In this document: in pieces, positions 13,470 to 24,905 of the stretch
How positions within the stretch are numbered: the stretch's first letter is position 1
How the letters are laid out: each line of letters starts with the position of its first letter
From: Acanthacorydalis orientalis
Taxonomy: Eukaryota; Arthropoda; Insecta; Megaloptera; Corydalidae
Length of the DNA stretch: 64,000 nucleotides
Reading direction: 5' to 3'
Assembly (NCBI GenBank): GCA_034766995.1
Contig: CM068320.1
Coordinates: 22,100,812 to 22,164,811 of the forward strand
Notes under the pieces: generated by a model
Told to the model about the DNA's origin: nothing
The model's input: only the letters and a program-made list of their open reading frames with translations
Databases searched by the model: none
Made by a program: the position numbers and the translations under genes

Positions 13470-13906
13470 TATATCATTAGCAGATAAACAATATTCATAT
13501 ACTAAAAATTATATAGGACTGGAACTATTAAATGAAGGCTTCTTTATCATTATCCATCAGACTAGCATCAGTGAATTTATAGAATCAGTGCTTGTGGACA
13601 ATTTAGTGAAAATTTTAAAGCATTGCATTAAAAATCTGGAAATTAAAATACAGCTTAAGAATAGAACGTAAGAAATAAACAAATATACAGATATAGTAAA
13701 GTATAATAAGTGATTTATAATTAAAATGTAGTAGAATAACTAAGTTTTGTAACTATCATGTTTAAATTTTATTACTAACCTATAAAAGTAGTGTGAAATG
13801 TGACAGGTATTCGAGATTAACAAAGTATGTATATCTCAATAAAGAATATAATAATATATTTATACATATATATATGTTTATATATATATATATATTTATA
13901 TTTATT

Positions 13907-13948
<42 letters not shown>
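12278..13948. other. AT-rich non-coding stretch
   Basis: No gene recognised. Microsatellites occur at about 13101-13145 (TA and ATGT), 13420-13466 and 13866-13948. The last directly borders the next mariner. Confidence 0.65.
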
Positions 13949-13952
<4 letters not shown>

Positions 13953-15197
13953 GTAACCAATAAAGTTCTGTCATTGTTATAACGTACAATAATTCCAAAA
14001 ATTGTTTAACAGTTATATTAGCATGGGTTTTACTGTTAACTGTTGAATGAATTTCGAACTGTTAACGTTAATTTAAAAAATAATTATAACCCTAAAAAAT
14101 ATATGTGAAAAATAGTGTAATACGTTCATGTTTGCTTTATGAATTTAAACATGGGACTAACGCTACAGAAACTGCAAAAAAATTTGTACTGGGTTTGGAG
14201 AAAAGAAAATTACATCAAGAACGGCGTAGAGATGGTTTAAAAAAATTCTGTCGGAGATGAATCAATTAAAGACGAGATTAGATCAGGCAGACCATTAAAT
14301 TTAAATATAGACGAATTGGAGACAATAATTGAAATAAATTTCAGTTTAACGTGTGAACAGTTTACAGAATTGTTCAGAGTAAGTAGCGAAACAATATGGA
14401 AGCATTTATACAAAATAGGAAAGAGTTGGAAATTAAGTAAATGGGTATCACACGAATTAACTCCCAATAACAAATTACAGTGTCTTACAATCTGTACATC
14501 TCTTATTTCACTACTAAAATCAGAGAACTTTTTGGATCAAATTTTGACCACTCATGAAAAATGGATTATTTATTTCAACTACAAACATACTCACCACTGG
14601 CTTTCATTAGGAGATCCTGCCCCACAAAGACTTAAAGGAAAGTTAACACCGCGAAAACTTCTTCTCTGTGTTTGGTGGACTTCAAAAGGAATAATTCATC
14701 ATGAATATCTACGAGTGGGTCAAACCCTCACAGAAAATATTTATAGTGAACAACTCCAATGAGTACATGATGCATTAAAACAAAAACAGCCAGTACTTGT
14801 AAATTGTATAAAAGTTTTTATTTTTGCAAGATAACGCACGGCCGCACGTTGCAGTGGAGACCAGAACAACAATTATGAATTTAGAGTGGGAGATCCTCCC
14901 CGATTCTCCGTATTCTCCAGACATATCTCCATCAGATTAACACCTATTCTTATCTTTGGACAATCATAAGCGTGGTGAACAAATCGATAATGAAGGAGAA
15001 TTAAAAATGGAGGTGTCGGCATTTTTTGAAAATAAAAATAATCAATTTTATAAAAATGGAATTTATAAATTATCTTCTCGCTGGAAAAAGGTTGTTCAAT
15101 GCAAAGGTGGATATTTTGATGAATAAAGTTATTTTATGTAAAAAAACACAAGTGTTTTTTTTTCTCAATTCAAAAACGACAGAACTTTCTTGGTTAA

Positions 15198-15201
<4 letters not shown>
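13949..15201 (+). mobile_element. Mariner element C, decayed, sitting in a TA tract
   Basis: About 1,253 bp. The left end reads TTAGGTAACCAATAAAGTTC and the right end, in reverse complement, TAAGTTAACCAAGAAAGTTC. Matching continues over about 27 bp with a few mismatches. (TA)n lies immediately on both sides, so it probably inserted into a microsatellite that also borders the 390-bp tandem array starting at 15257. Confidence 0.85.
14120..15126 (+). pseudogene. Broken mariner transposase (element C)
   Basis: Relic transposase. The N-terminus (LLYEFKHGTNATETAKK, about 14132) is followed by frameshifts. An open frame at 14316-14762 holds the second helix-turn-helix, the linker motif WVSHELT and CVWWTSKGI. 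The first catalytic Asp has become His: the usual CDEKW motif reads THEKW at about 14551-14565. A stop follows at 14760. The second Asp (QDNARPH, about 14830) and the third (SPDISPSD then TAA, about 14935) lie in other frames but keep a 34-residue spacing. So the copy is broken at the active site as well as by stops. Confidence 0.8.
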
Positions 15202-15256
<55 letters not shown>

Positions 15257-15257
<1 letters not shown>

Positions 15258-16412
15258 ATATATTTTTGGTAACATATTCCAAGTATGAAGTAAAATAACA
15301 ATTTTTGATTATTTTTTTAAATTAAAGAAAATTTATTTTTTTTTCTATGATAGAGTAAAATTTTCGTGGAAGTTTTAAGTAACATTCGACTTTTGGCAAT
15401 AAACATCAATCAATGAAACATATATTGAGTTTTTACTGCATAAATCTAAGTTATATATTTTAGATACAATTAACTATCAGGCGAGCTAATATCATTTATT
15501 TTTTCTTTATCATAATTTTTGAAAAAAAAAATCCTTCTTCACTTTCAATGTGATTTTAGATTCTTACTTCTAAATTATAAGAAATTAATCAACATCACTT
15601 GCAAATATTTCAAATATGCACTGATAATATGTATATATATATATATCATATATTTTTGGTAACATATTTGATGTATGAAGTAAAATAACAATTTTTGATT
15701 ATTTTCTAATTTAAAAAAAATTATATTTTTATTTCTTCGATAGAGTAAAATTTTCGTGGAAGTTTTAAGTAACATTCGACTTTTGGCAATAAACATCAAT
15801 CAATGAAACATATATTGAGTTTTTTCTGCAGAAATCTAAGTTATATATTTTAGATACAATTAACTATCAGCCGAGCTAATATCATTTATTTTTTCTTTAT
15901 CATAATTTTTGAAAAAAAATTTCCTTCTTCACTTTCAATGTGATTTTAGATTCTTACTCCTAAATTATAAGAAATTATTCAACATCACTTGCAAATATTT
16001 CAAATATGCACTGATAATATGTATATATATATATATCATATATTTTTGGTAACATATTTGATGTATGAAGTAAAATAACAATTTTTGATTATTTTCTAAT
16101 TTAAAAAAAATTATATTTTTATTTCTTCGATAGAGTAAAATTTTCGTGGAAGTTTTAAGTAACATTCGACTTTTGGCAATAAACATCAATCAATGAAACA
16201 TATATTGAGTTTTTTCTGCAGAAATCTAAGTTATATATTTTAGATACAATTAACTATCAGCCGAGCTAATATCATTTATTTTTTCTTTATCATAATTTTT
16301 GAAAAAAAATTTCCTTCTTCACTTTCAATGTGATTTTAGATTCTTACTCCTAAATTATAAGAAATTATTCAACATCACTTGCAAATATTTCAAATATGCA
16401 CTGATAATATGC

Positions 16413-16426
<14 letters not shown>
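15257..16426. repeat. Tandem array of 390-bp units (3 copies)
   Basis: Units start at 15257, 15647 and 16037, a period of exactly 390 bp. Each begins CATATATTTTTGGTAACATA and ends in a short (TA)n tract; the third runs into a longer tract to about 16473. By eye, units 2 and 3 are identical over their unique part, while unit 1 differs at several sites and small indels. Short minus-strand frames inside units 2 and 3 are by-products of the duplication. Confidence 0.93.
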
Positions 16427-16473
<47 letters not shown>

Positions 16474-16702
16474 GTATACATGTAATTTTATGGAAAAAAT
16501 AGAACTATAATATGGGTTGTTCATACTTAGAATCAATTTTTATCTATGGCTGACTAGGTTTATATATACTATAATAATTAAATAGAAAATGAACAGAAGA
16601 ATGAGTACTAAGAACACTTGTATTTTTAAAAAGGTGTGTGTATTATAAAATGAATTATAACATAAAAGATAAACAAGGGGTATACTACAAACAGTAAATA
16701 AA

Positions 16703-16744
<42 letters not shown>

Positions 16745-17231
16745 TTGTATATATAATTTCTAAAAATACATATTTTTGAAAGAATCGACTAAAAATACGA
16801 GGTCAAAAACATGTCAACGACAATAAACATAATATAAAACCCGGAACAACAAATGTATACATATTAGGTACATAATCATTTAAGGTTTATAAAAGACCTA
16901 TTTATAAGCGAGTATCAAATATTTACTGCTCAACGACAAAACGCTTTTATGGAAATGAATGTAAATATTATTCATACCGAAAATGTACAAGCTATTAAAT
17001 ACGCGTTAGACTTTTATACAGTCAACCTAACTTCGGAATAATGCATTCATAAATGTTTCAAAGGAATAAATGAACTTGTTAATACGGCCCTAAATATGTA
17101 CACGAAAAATAGTTATCGCAAAATTTCAGCCTTATGATATATTAAAACATCTTTTTATGTATATTTAGAAGTCAAATACACTGTTCCATTTATTATTTAT
17201 TTATTCATTATGGATAAGTATACACACACAT

Positions 17232-17280
<49 letters not shown>

Positions 17281-17333
17281 AGTTTGTTATATAATATTAA
17301 CCTTCTTATATATACTATTTTTTCACTGTTATC

Positions 17334-17384
<51 letters not shown>

Positions 17385-17806
17385 TTTTGTACAATAATTG
17401 AAAATAAGCTCAATTTAATTATTTGCAATTTGATAAAATCAATTTAATTCAGATAAATTACATTCTTTATATTATTCTTTATATATTTTAAATGTATCCC
17501 ATATATTTGGATTGTGAAAAGATATTTATGAAAATTATTTCATTTTTTTGTTGTAAGTGTATTTACTACAACGTGATTTTTCTATAACTCTTGGTTCTAC
17601 ACACATTTATAAAATTAGTTCAGATGTAATTTTGTAAATTCATCGATGGTTATTAAATTTAAATTTGAATTTTGAAATTTTTACTATTTATGCACTAACA
17701 TATTTTCAATAAAGTAAAATAATATTTTTAATAATTTTATTATTATATAAATTTCGCATAATATCTATTTGTTTTAATGTATGGCTTAATATGTTAAATT
17801 GTTTAA
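16427..17806. other. AT-rich non-coding stretch
   Basis: No gene recognised. (TA)n tracts at about 16411-16473, 16704-16742, 17232-17274 and 17336-17378. The segment 16780-17160 is more complex but has no frame or motif I can name. Confidence 0.65.
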
Positions 17807-18358
17807 CCTTTTGGAGCCGGAGACAGGGTAGGGTGCTATTTTTTTAACAAATATTTTTCGATTAATTCTGGATTCTTTTATTCGATTAATTGTACATTCG
17901 TGAACAAAATAAAAATTGCAAATTTGTGGCTATAAGAAAAAAAATGTATATTCAAATTAGCCATTAGAAATTTCACAACTATCTGAAATATCGTAGAAAA
18001 TCATTGACAACGTTCGGCGAAATATAAATCTCTTGGAAACATATAAATGGAAGTGGAAAAATTGAATACAACTGAGAATTTGCAGAAATAACATTACTGT
18101 CGAGTGTGAAAAATTTTGAAATAATCAAGCGTGCACAAAATAGTCACATCTTGGACCTGGAGTCTCGAAATTTTTTATATATATTTTCTATTGATGGATT
18201 TTGGAAAAAAATGTCATTCAACACAATTTTCTAATTCACAATTTTTATAGATTTTCAACTGAAAATATCGCAGATTTTTCTAATTTTTGGACTACCTTAA
18301 CTTTTTTCTAATGAAAGAAAGAGTTAAAATTTAGTCTCATTAGAAAGAAATTAGTGAC

Positions 18359-18396
<38 letters not shown>

Positions 18397-18474
18397 TACA
18401 AAGGATAGCTCTCTGACCATAGTTTCTTTGGAAAACATCAATGGATTCCTAAATGTACCACCGGCTTCAAAGGA
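17807..18474. mobile_element. Second piggyBac-like MITE (TTAA-flanked)
   Basis: A 668 bp segment bordered by TTAA at 17803-17806 and 18475-18478. The left end reads CCTTTTGGAGCCGG and the right end, in reverse complement, TCCTTTGAAGCCGG, so about 11 of 14 bases agree. The TTAA duplication plus a CCTTT-type end fit a piggyBac-type origin. There is no transposase frame; the inside is AT-rich with a (TA)n tract at about 18362-18394. It differs in sequence from the element at 3997-5053 beyond the first few bases. Confidence 0.45.
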
Positions 18475-18677
18475 TTAAACAAGAAAAAAATAATATTTGA
18501 TAATAATCTGTTTTTCAATATATGTGATGAACGAATACGAAAAAAAAAATAGAAAAATATTTTTTTCTATCATATATCAATATTTTATGCAGTTAGAAAA
18601 AGAAAAACCGATTTTTATCATTAATCATTGATTACAAAGCAACATACTTAAATAAGTAAATATTTTCGATGCAAAAC

Positions 18678-18740
<63 letters not shown>

Positions 18741-18763
18741 TATATAAATATGTATATTCGTAT

Positions 18764-18804
<41 letters not shown>

Positions 18805-19579
18805 CAATTTTCTATAATTATAAATATGGTAATAACGAACCGAATATTATTTTACAGTTTTTTTTTATTTTTAATTTTCTTTTTGTAATAAAATTTTTTT
18901 CAATCCAATTTATAAAATATAATAGTTAAAGTATAAGTAGTTTTATTGTAAAGAAGTTTCCATTATAAAATATAATTAAATTTTCATTCATGTCAATTAT
19001 ATATCATTTGAAAAAAAACTCTTTTTTGTTTTATAAGAATAAAAATGAATAAATTCAAATCATGTTATTTGTAAATTATTTAAACAAATAACTATTAACA
19101 CTTTCAATTCATTTAAAACGTTCAAACACTACATACCAAACAATCATAAGAGCCATTCTAAACAACTGAGCATATATCATTAACATTAATTTATCCTGTT
19201 AACTACAGAAATAATTGAAGTAACAGAAGTTACATAAAAGATAATTTATTTTAGAATACGTTTTGAGATGAAAATGTAATACCTAAGCAAATATTATTTT
19301 CATGTTATATGTTTGAGGTTAAATTATAAACTAATACCGAAATAAGAGGTGTGAAATTTAACTGAAGTGTCAAATTTCACACGTTTTATAAACATAATTT
19401 CTTTAAACGGTAACTTAATATAACTATCGAAAATGCCTTTTCGACACGAGTGTAATTATAAAATTAAGACATTCCACAATTACTCGAGAAATGTGTCGAT
19501 GAATTCATTAAAAATACACGTTTACAAGTTGGGATTTATTAAAAGTCGTCTGTATATTTATTAATCAATATTTTAGCTT

Positions 19580-19623
<44 letters not shown>

Positions 19624-19865
19624 TATATCATGATTATATATTACGATTTCAACTATTACTTAATATATTATGATACCACAAACGATTACAATATATTTTT
19701 CATTCAAAGATAATTCCAAAATCTTGCTAATATAGAAAAACTAAAGTTTAATTTAAAATAAATAATACGAAGAAAATTATATCTAGGTATATGATACAAA
19801 ACGAGTTCAGTTTCTTGAGTTTGTGAGTTGGAATAATAAATATTAATATATTACTCATTTTTATA

Positions 19866-19912
<47 letters not shown>
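18475..19912. other. AT-rich non-coding stretch upstream of the Sox exon
   Basis: No gene recognised. (TA)n tracts at about 18680-18800 (two blocks), 19584-19620 and 19870-19898, the last followed by (TG)n. It could be part of an upstream Sox intron or 5' flank; the sequence alone does not decide. Confidence 0.55.
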
Positions 19913-19972
19913 ATAATGTATATATTGCTAAATAATTATTTTCTCTCTCTTTCTTTCTCTCTCTCTGTCTCT

Positions 19973-20017
<45 letters not shown>

Positions 20018-20063
20018 TACATAATGTATATATTACTAAATAATTATTTTCTCCCTCTCTCTC

Positions 20064-20117
<54 letters not shown>

Positions 20118-20156
20118 ATGTATATAATACTAAATAGTTATTTTCTTTACTTTAAG
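19913..20156 (+). repeat. Triplicated branch-point/pyrimidine block ending in a putative 3' splice site
   Basis: Three tandem copies of one block start at 19913, 20021 and 20115. Each has TAATGTATAT, then GCTAAAT or ACTAAAT resembling a branch point, then AATTATTTTCT or AGTTATTTTCT and a pyrimidine tract. Copies 1 and 2 run on as CT repeats and then (TA)n. Copy 3 ends TTTTCTTTACTTTAAG at 20156, a good 3' splice site, 13 bases before the Sox ATG. This suggests the exon is preceded by an intron, and that its acceptor region was locally multiplied. Confidence 0.7.
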
Positions 20157-20380
20157 GGCTGCTGGTGCAATGTGCGACACTGGATTTCCTACAGCTGACG
20201 GATTAAATCGAATGGCGTCCCTTAGCACGGGCCCATCGAGTATTGCGGCTCAAAAGAAATTACAAGAAGAACACATAAAACGACCTATGAACGCATTTAT
20301 GGTTTGGTCCAGATTACAGAGACGAAAAATTGCCCAAGAAAATCCCAAAATGCACAACTCCGAAATATCTAAACGCCTTG
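20157..20380 (+). CDS. Sox21b: SoxB transcription factor, exon with N-terminus and first half of HMG box
   Basis: Encodes the start of a nuclear HMG-box protein that binds and bends DNA at CATTGT-like sites. From ATG at 20170 there are 70 codons plus one base. Residues 35-70 are the first part of the HMG box, with the Sox signature RPMNAFMVW at 38-46 and [11 protein letters not shown] at 60-70. The exon ends at 20380 before GTGAGT, in phase 1 inside the Gly codon of KRLGAEW. The mate exon at 31942 restores this codon exactly. The frame upstream of ATG is open to the putative acceptor at 20155-20156 (Ala-Ala-Gly-Ala), so translation could begin in an earlier exon. The box is group B; the tail in the next exon argues for Sox21b over SoxNeuro or Dichaete. 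That paralogue call is from family knowledge and is not certain. Confidence 0.9.
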
Positions 20381-20477
20381 GTGAGTTGAAATCTTTAAAA
20401 CGTTTCCTTAAAGTGCTTATAGCCTATATGATCCAGTTTACTAGAAATGTTGTTTTTTAAATTTATTATCTATCACC

Positions 20478-20550
20478 AGGGGCTCTGCCCCTTACTTGCG
20501 ACGCTCTCCGACCTCGGGGTTGCTCATCCTGCGCTCGCTTCGCTCGTATC
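20478..20550. other. GC-rich palindromic module just inside the Sox intron
   Basis: A sudden GC-rich block in AT-rich intron DNA. It starts with a 6-bp stem and 3-base loop (AGGGGC-TCT-GCCCCT, 20478-20492) and ends with a repeated CGCTCG around CTT at about 20533-20547. It looks like a piece of a repeated element rather than exon sequence. A (TA)n tract follows at about 20568-20629. Confidence 0.45.
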
Positions 20551-20582
20551 GCATATATTCACTCAATATATATATATATACT

Positions 20583-20621
<39 letters not shown>

Positions 20622-20639
20622 ATATATATGGTATTATGT

Positions 20640-21009
20640 CTATATAATCATTCTCGCAGTTATATTGCTACGCAGTTGTTTTATACAGTTGCACATTTCA
20701 TTGCAGTTTAGTCTAGCCCGGTTTTGAAATTTTTCTGGGCGCACTTACCATCCAAAATTCTTACAGTACTCCACTATTATAATATCCCTACTTACAGCCA
20801 AATGCCAAATGAGTCAACGCTCAGGCGAGGCACCGCGATACAAACCTACAAATTAAACACTTTAGTATTAATTGTACTATTGTATTAATATGCCTAACAA
20901 TAAATTGCTTGTTTCTTTCTTTTTTAATTCTTTCTTGCAGTTTAGTATAATATACGCTTACGTGTTTACATTTTTTAATATTATTTTATAGAATATTTAT
21001 ATATATATA
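20640..21009. other. Unassigned intronic sequence
   Basis: Complex, moderately AT-rich intron DNA between the GC-rich module and the deleted mariner. Nothing recognised. Confidence 0.5.
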
Positions 21010-21579
21010 TTTGGTAGGAAAATAATTGCGGTTTTTGTTTTCTGAACTCTAACATTATTCTTGTCAATGAAAATGTCATTTCATCGTATTCACGTTAGTA
21101 TCATTTTAAAGTGTATTTTTTGGTCTGTATTTTGGTAACATTAACTTTGGTTTTATTATCAATTTTGCTTCAAATTGGGTTATTGAATTAAAGATAGGAA
21201 AGAAGCAAATAAGAGCACATTTTTTGCATGGGTTCAAAATGCACGGCAAAGCGGCAGAAACTGGTCGTAAACTGAACGATGCTTTTGGTGTGGGCACTGT
21301 TAAAGTACTTACGGTACAATGGTGGCTCCAAAAAGTTTCTTTCTGGAGATGAGACCCTTGAAGATAAAAAAGGTCGTAAGCGCCCTTCTTCAGCTCATAA
21401 CGATGAACTGAAGGCGTTAGTTAAATCAGAATCACGGATAATTCAAGAGCTTGCACAACAGTTAGGCATTAATCATCCAACAGATCTGGACCACTTAAAG
21501 CAGCTAGGAAAATCGAAAAAGCTTAAAATGTATATGAATTTGAAGGTCATAAACCGCAATTATTTTTTTATCAACTTAA
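21010..21579 (+). mobile_element. Internally deleted mariner D1 (Hsmar1-like ends)
   Basis: A 570 bp derivative flanked by TA and (TA)n. The ends contain AAAATAATTGCGGTTT, like the human Hsmar1/MADE1 terminal repeat, placing it in the cecropia group. Only the N-terminal DNA-binding part of the transposase remains in frames 21195-21520: GFKMHGKAAETGRKLNDAFG, a degenerate WWLQK with a frameshift, then SAHNDELKALVKSESR and HLKQLGKSKKL. It then jumps to the 3' end. The whole catalytic domain is missing. A sister copy with the same kind of deletion lies at 61042-61594. Confidence 0.8.
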
Positions 21580-21608
21580 TATATATATATATACATACAC
21601 ACACACAA

Positions 21609-21658
<50 letters not shown>

Positions 21659-21661
<3 letters not shown>

Positions 21662-22396
21662 ATAGCTCAAGATTATGACGATGTTGAGTATATGACTCGA
21701 AAAATCATGGAAGAGTACCGTACATGGGGTTTGGAGGTAAACATCAACAAAACTCAATATATGTGTATAGGAGGTACACAACAAGATTTAACGCTAAATA
21801 CGGGACAAGCTATAAAACGATGCGAAGAATATAATTACCTAGGAATGAACATAACAAGAGACGGAACTATAGATAAAGCCATCAAAGAAAGATGTACACA
21901 AGGCATAAAAGCTATTTCCTCACTGAACAGTGTAATATGGGACCAGAGCATCTCAAAAGACAATAAAAAGAGAATCTATAACACCATAGTAAAGAGCATA
22001 GTGGCATACAGTAGTGAGATATGGCCGGTAAAGAAAAGATCAGAGAACATGCTAATGACAACGGAAATGGATTTCTGGAGAAGATCGGCAGGAAGATCAA
22101 GAAAAGAACGGATTAGGAATGAGAAAATTAGAGAAATCATGAACGTTGACACCACCATAGTGGAAGACATTCGAACTAATCAATTGAGATGGTACGGGCA
22201 TGTTCTACGGATGCAAAAAGAGAGACTTCCAAAACAAGTGCTCTTATGGAACCCCCAAGGTAGAAAAAGACAGGGAAGAAGAAGTTGGTCAGAAGGAATT
22301 CGAGAAGAAATGAGAGAAAGGGATCTAAAAGAAGATCAATGTAATGACAGACGGCAATGGAGAATGGATATCGAAAGACGTCGTAGAACGTTATAA
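21659..22396 (+). pseudogene. 5'-truncated LINE: C-terminal reverse transcriptase part
   Basis: An open + strand frame of about 246 codons in the Sox intron. It opens with IAQDYDDVEYMTRKI, the segment just after the catalytic aspartates of non-LTR reverse transcriptases. It continues with EEYRTWGLEVN, INKTQYMCIGG and YLGMNITRDG (thumb region), and ends with the WYGHVLRM...LPKQVLLW...GRKRQGRR stretch typical of arthropod endonuclease-reverse-transcriptase elements. The first two thirds of such an ORF are absent, and the 5' break abuts (TA)n at about 21582-21658, as expected of aborted reverse transcription. The 3' end runs to TAA at 22394 and a TA tract. The frame is unbroken, so the insertion is fairly young. 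Not a host gene. Confidence 0.85.
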
Positions 22397-23021
22397 ACCG
22401 AAATTATATATATATATATATATATTACACATTATATATTATAATTGATTAGAGGTAGAAGTTTCATAATAGCTTCTGGGTATTTTCATTTTTTAGGTAA
22501 TCTTCTTATCAACAAACATGCAATATTTTTTATTTTTAGCATAATAAATTCGTGCCGTTTGAAAAAATTATTATTTATTTTTTAATGTTCGAATTTATGA
22601 CTATATAAAAAATAATTCTTACATATATCAGTAGAAACATATAAACAAATAATTACCAATTTTAATATCTCCTTTTTGTCACAAAAACCAGTTGAAATGA
22701 AACATAACATAAAATTATGTGTATTTTCTCATCAAAGCCACTCTTTATCTGTTTTATACAATTTCTATTTTATATATTAATTCTATAATATTTTTAAAGA
22801 AGCGTAGTTGTTTAATTCATAAGATAAACCACAACTGTTATATATAATAGTTAGTCCTCATTGATCACACAACGAGCTTGTCTAGATTGTCAGAAATTTT
22901 TTCTAAATTGTCGGGAATTCAACGATTAATCGAATTCATGACCTCGAATATGTTTTCATTAATCGAAATAAGCTATCAGGGAAATGTATTATCGTTTGTT
23001 CTTATTACTAAAATTATATAA

Positions 23022-23070
<49 letters not shown>

Positions 23071-23272
23071 ATAATGTCATAAGTAATTATACTAATTATA
23101 ATATGTAATGAAATAGGTAATTTTATAATGGAACACATCTAATTATCGATAAAAAATACCTACATATGCATGTTTATTGTTAAATTTATAAAAACATTTA
23201 ATTTCCTCATACAGTTATTAATAATTATATGCAAAAATTGTTGACACATGATCAATACTTTTAAAATAATCA

Positions 23273-23321
<49 letters not shown>

Positions 23322-24049
23322 GTATATATAAATATATATTAAAATATATGTTTTTTAAACGTGAAACACGCATGCAAAGGGCGTATTCAAATTTCGCTTA
23401 TCCTCGTTTAAATATTTTGTACATCGACGCTTTTATCACGAGTTTCAACATCAATTGATATTCTTTTATGATTCAAATCACCGCATCAAAATGTAAAGTT
23501 TATTAAAAACATTATACGGATTTTAAACAGTTTGACGTACCTATTGTGAAGTTTTGAAAGGTTTATGAATTCTTATAATTTAATAGAGCGTGTAATTTAT
23601 AGACATAGGACATGGAATGAATTTAAAAAAATAGGAAATGTTTAAATTGGATATTATGTAGTATAGTTTAATTGTATTATACTTTTCTATAATTCGGTTA
23701 TATCCTTGAAGTACAAAGATTATCTTCTGTTATAATAATGTAATAAAAAATACTTTGAGCACTGGTTAAAACACGAAATAGTTTTGTTTTTGTATTATTA
23801 TTTTTTTTTTAAATAATCATTACTTCAATATTTTAATGTAAAAATCCGATACTTTAATATAAGATTAAATAGTTTTATATCAAGAATAATAAATTCTAAA
23901 TGATAAGTTATTGTATTTTTTCAAAAATTGATTCAGTCTTCAATAAAATAACTATTTCCTAATAAGTTTATATCTTAAAAACGAAACAATAATGCCTTTC
24001 GTAAATGATCAAAGATTTATTTTTAAAATATACAGTTTTCCTCAGTAAC

Positions 24050-24115
<66 letters not shown>

Positions 24116-24349
24116 TGTATATATATATATATATATTATATATATATACGTATATATATGTATATGTATGTATACTAATTTAAATTATTATCCACGCCTT
24201 TTATTTAAATATAGTAATGTAAGATATAAATATACAAATATTCTAATAGAATATACAATCTAATTTTATAAAAAAAAATGATTTCATGATGAATTTTATA
24301 CACACACACATGTATATATATATATATATATACATGTATATATATATAT

Positions 24350-24381
<32 letters not shown>

Positions 24382-24495
24382 ATTAGCAGCTAAAAAAATA
24401 GCTACTTCTGATGAAGAAAATGATGAAAACTGTGCAGTTTACCAGCTTTCTATTACAGTGAAATAAATAAGACCAGTGGTGACTTACATATATGT
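22397..24495. other. Intronic AT-rich stretch with dense microsatellites
   Basis: No gene. (TA)n tracts at about 22406-22426, 23023-23068, 23276-23335, 24052-24170 and 24310-24384. Less AT-rich pieces at 22860-22990 and 23350-23490 have no assigned function. Confidence 0.6.
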
Positions 24496-24905
24496 ACAGT
24501 TCAACAGTAAATAAGTAAAAGAGTAAATGTGCGGAGTAAGTAAAGCAGATTTGTAAAAATAAACTTTTAATCGTTGGAAAAATATAAAAAAATAAAAAAG
24601 AAAAATTTTTAACAACAGATGATTTCACTGTAAATTTAATGTAAATTATTTGTGAATATGAAGTATACTGTATATGTGATTAAAATTATATATGATTAAA
24701 TTTCAATAGTAAATAAGTAAAAGAGTAAAGGAGAGGAGTAAGTAAAGGTGATTTGAAAAAAATAAACTTTTAGTGTTAGAAAAAATATAAAAATATCTAC
24801 CTTAAATAAAAAATAAAAAGAAAAAAAATTTTAACAACAGATGATTTCATTGTAAATTTAATGTAAATTATTTATGAATATGAAGTATACTGTATATGCG
24901 ATTAA
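24496..24905. repeat. Two-copy direct repeat, about 207 bp
   Basis: Two adjacent copies, from about 24500 and 24707. Each runs from CAGTAAATAAGTAAAAGAGT (or AT-variant) through AACAACAGATGATTTCA to GAAGTATACTGTATATG. They differ by substitutions and a small indel near 24800. Unlike the five larger arrays, there is no long (TA)n between copies. Confidence 0.8.

Noticed and set aside
15575..16189. Two 74-codon minus-strand frames with almost the same sequence
   Set aside because: The similarity comes from the 390-bp tandem duplication, not from a conserved protein.
20381..20460. Read-through of the first Sox exon to a stop at 20458
   Set aside because: The extension after KRL lacks HMG-box sequence, while splicing at GTGAGT restores the box exactly.
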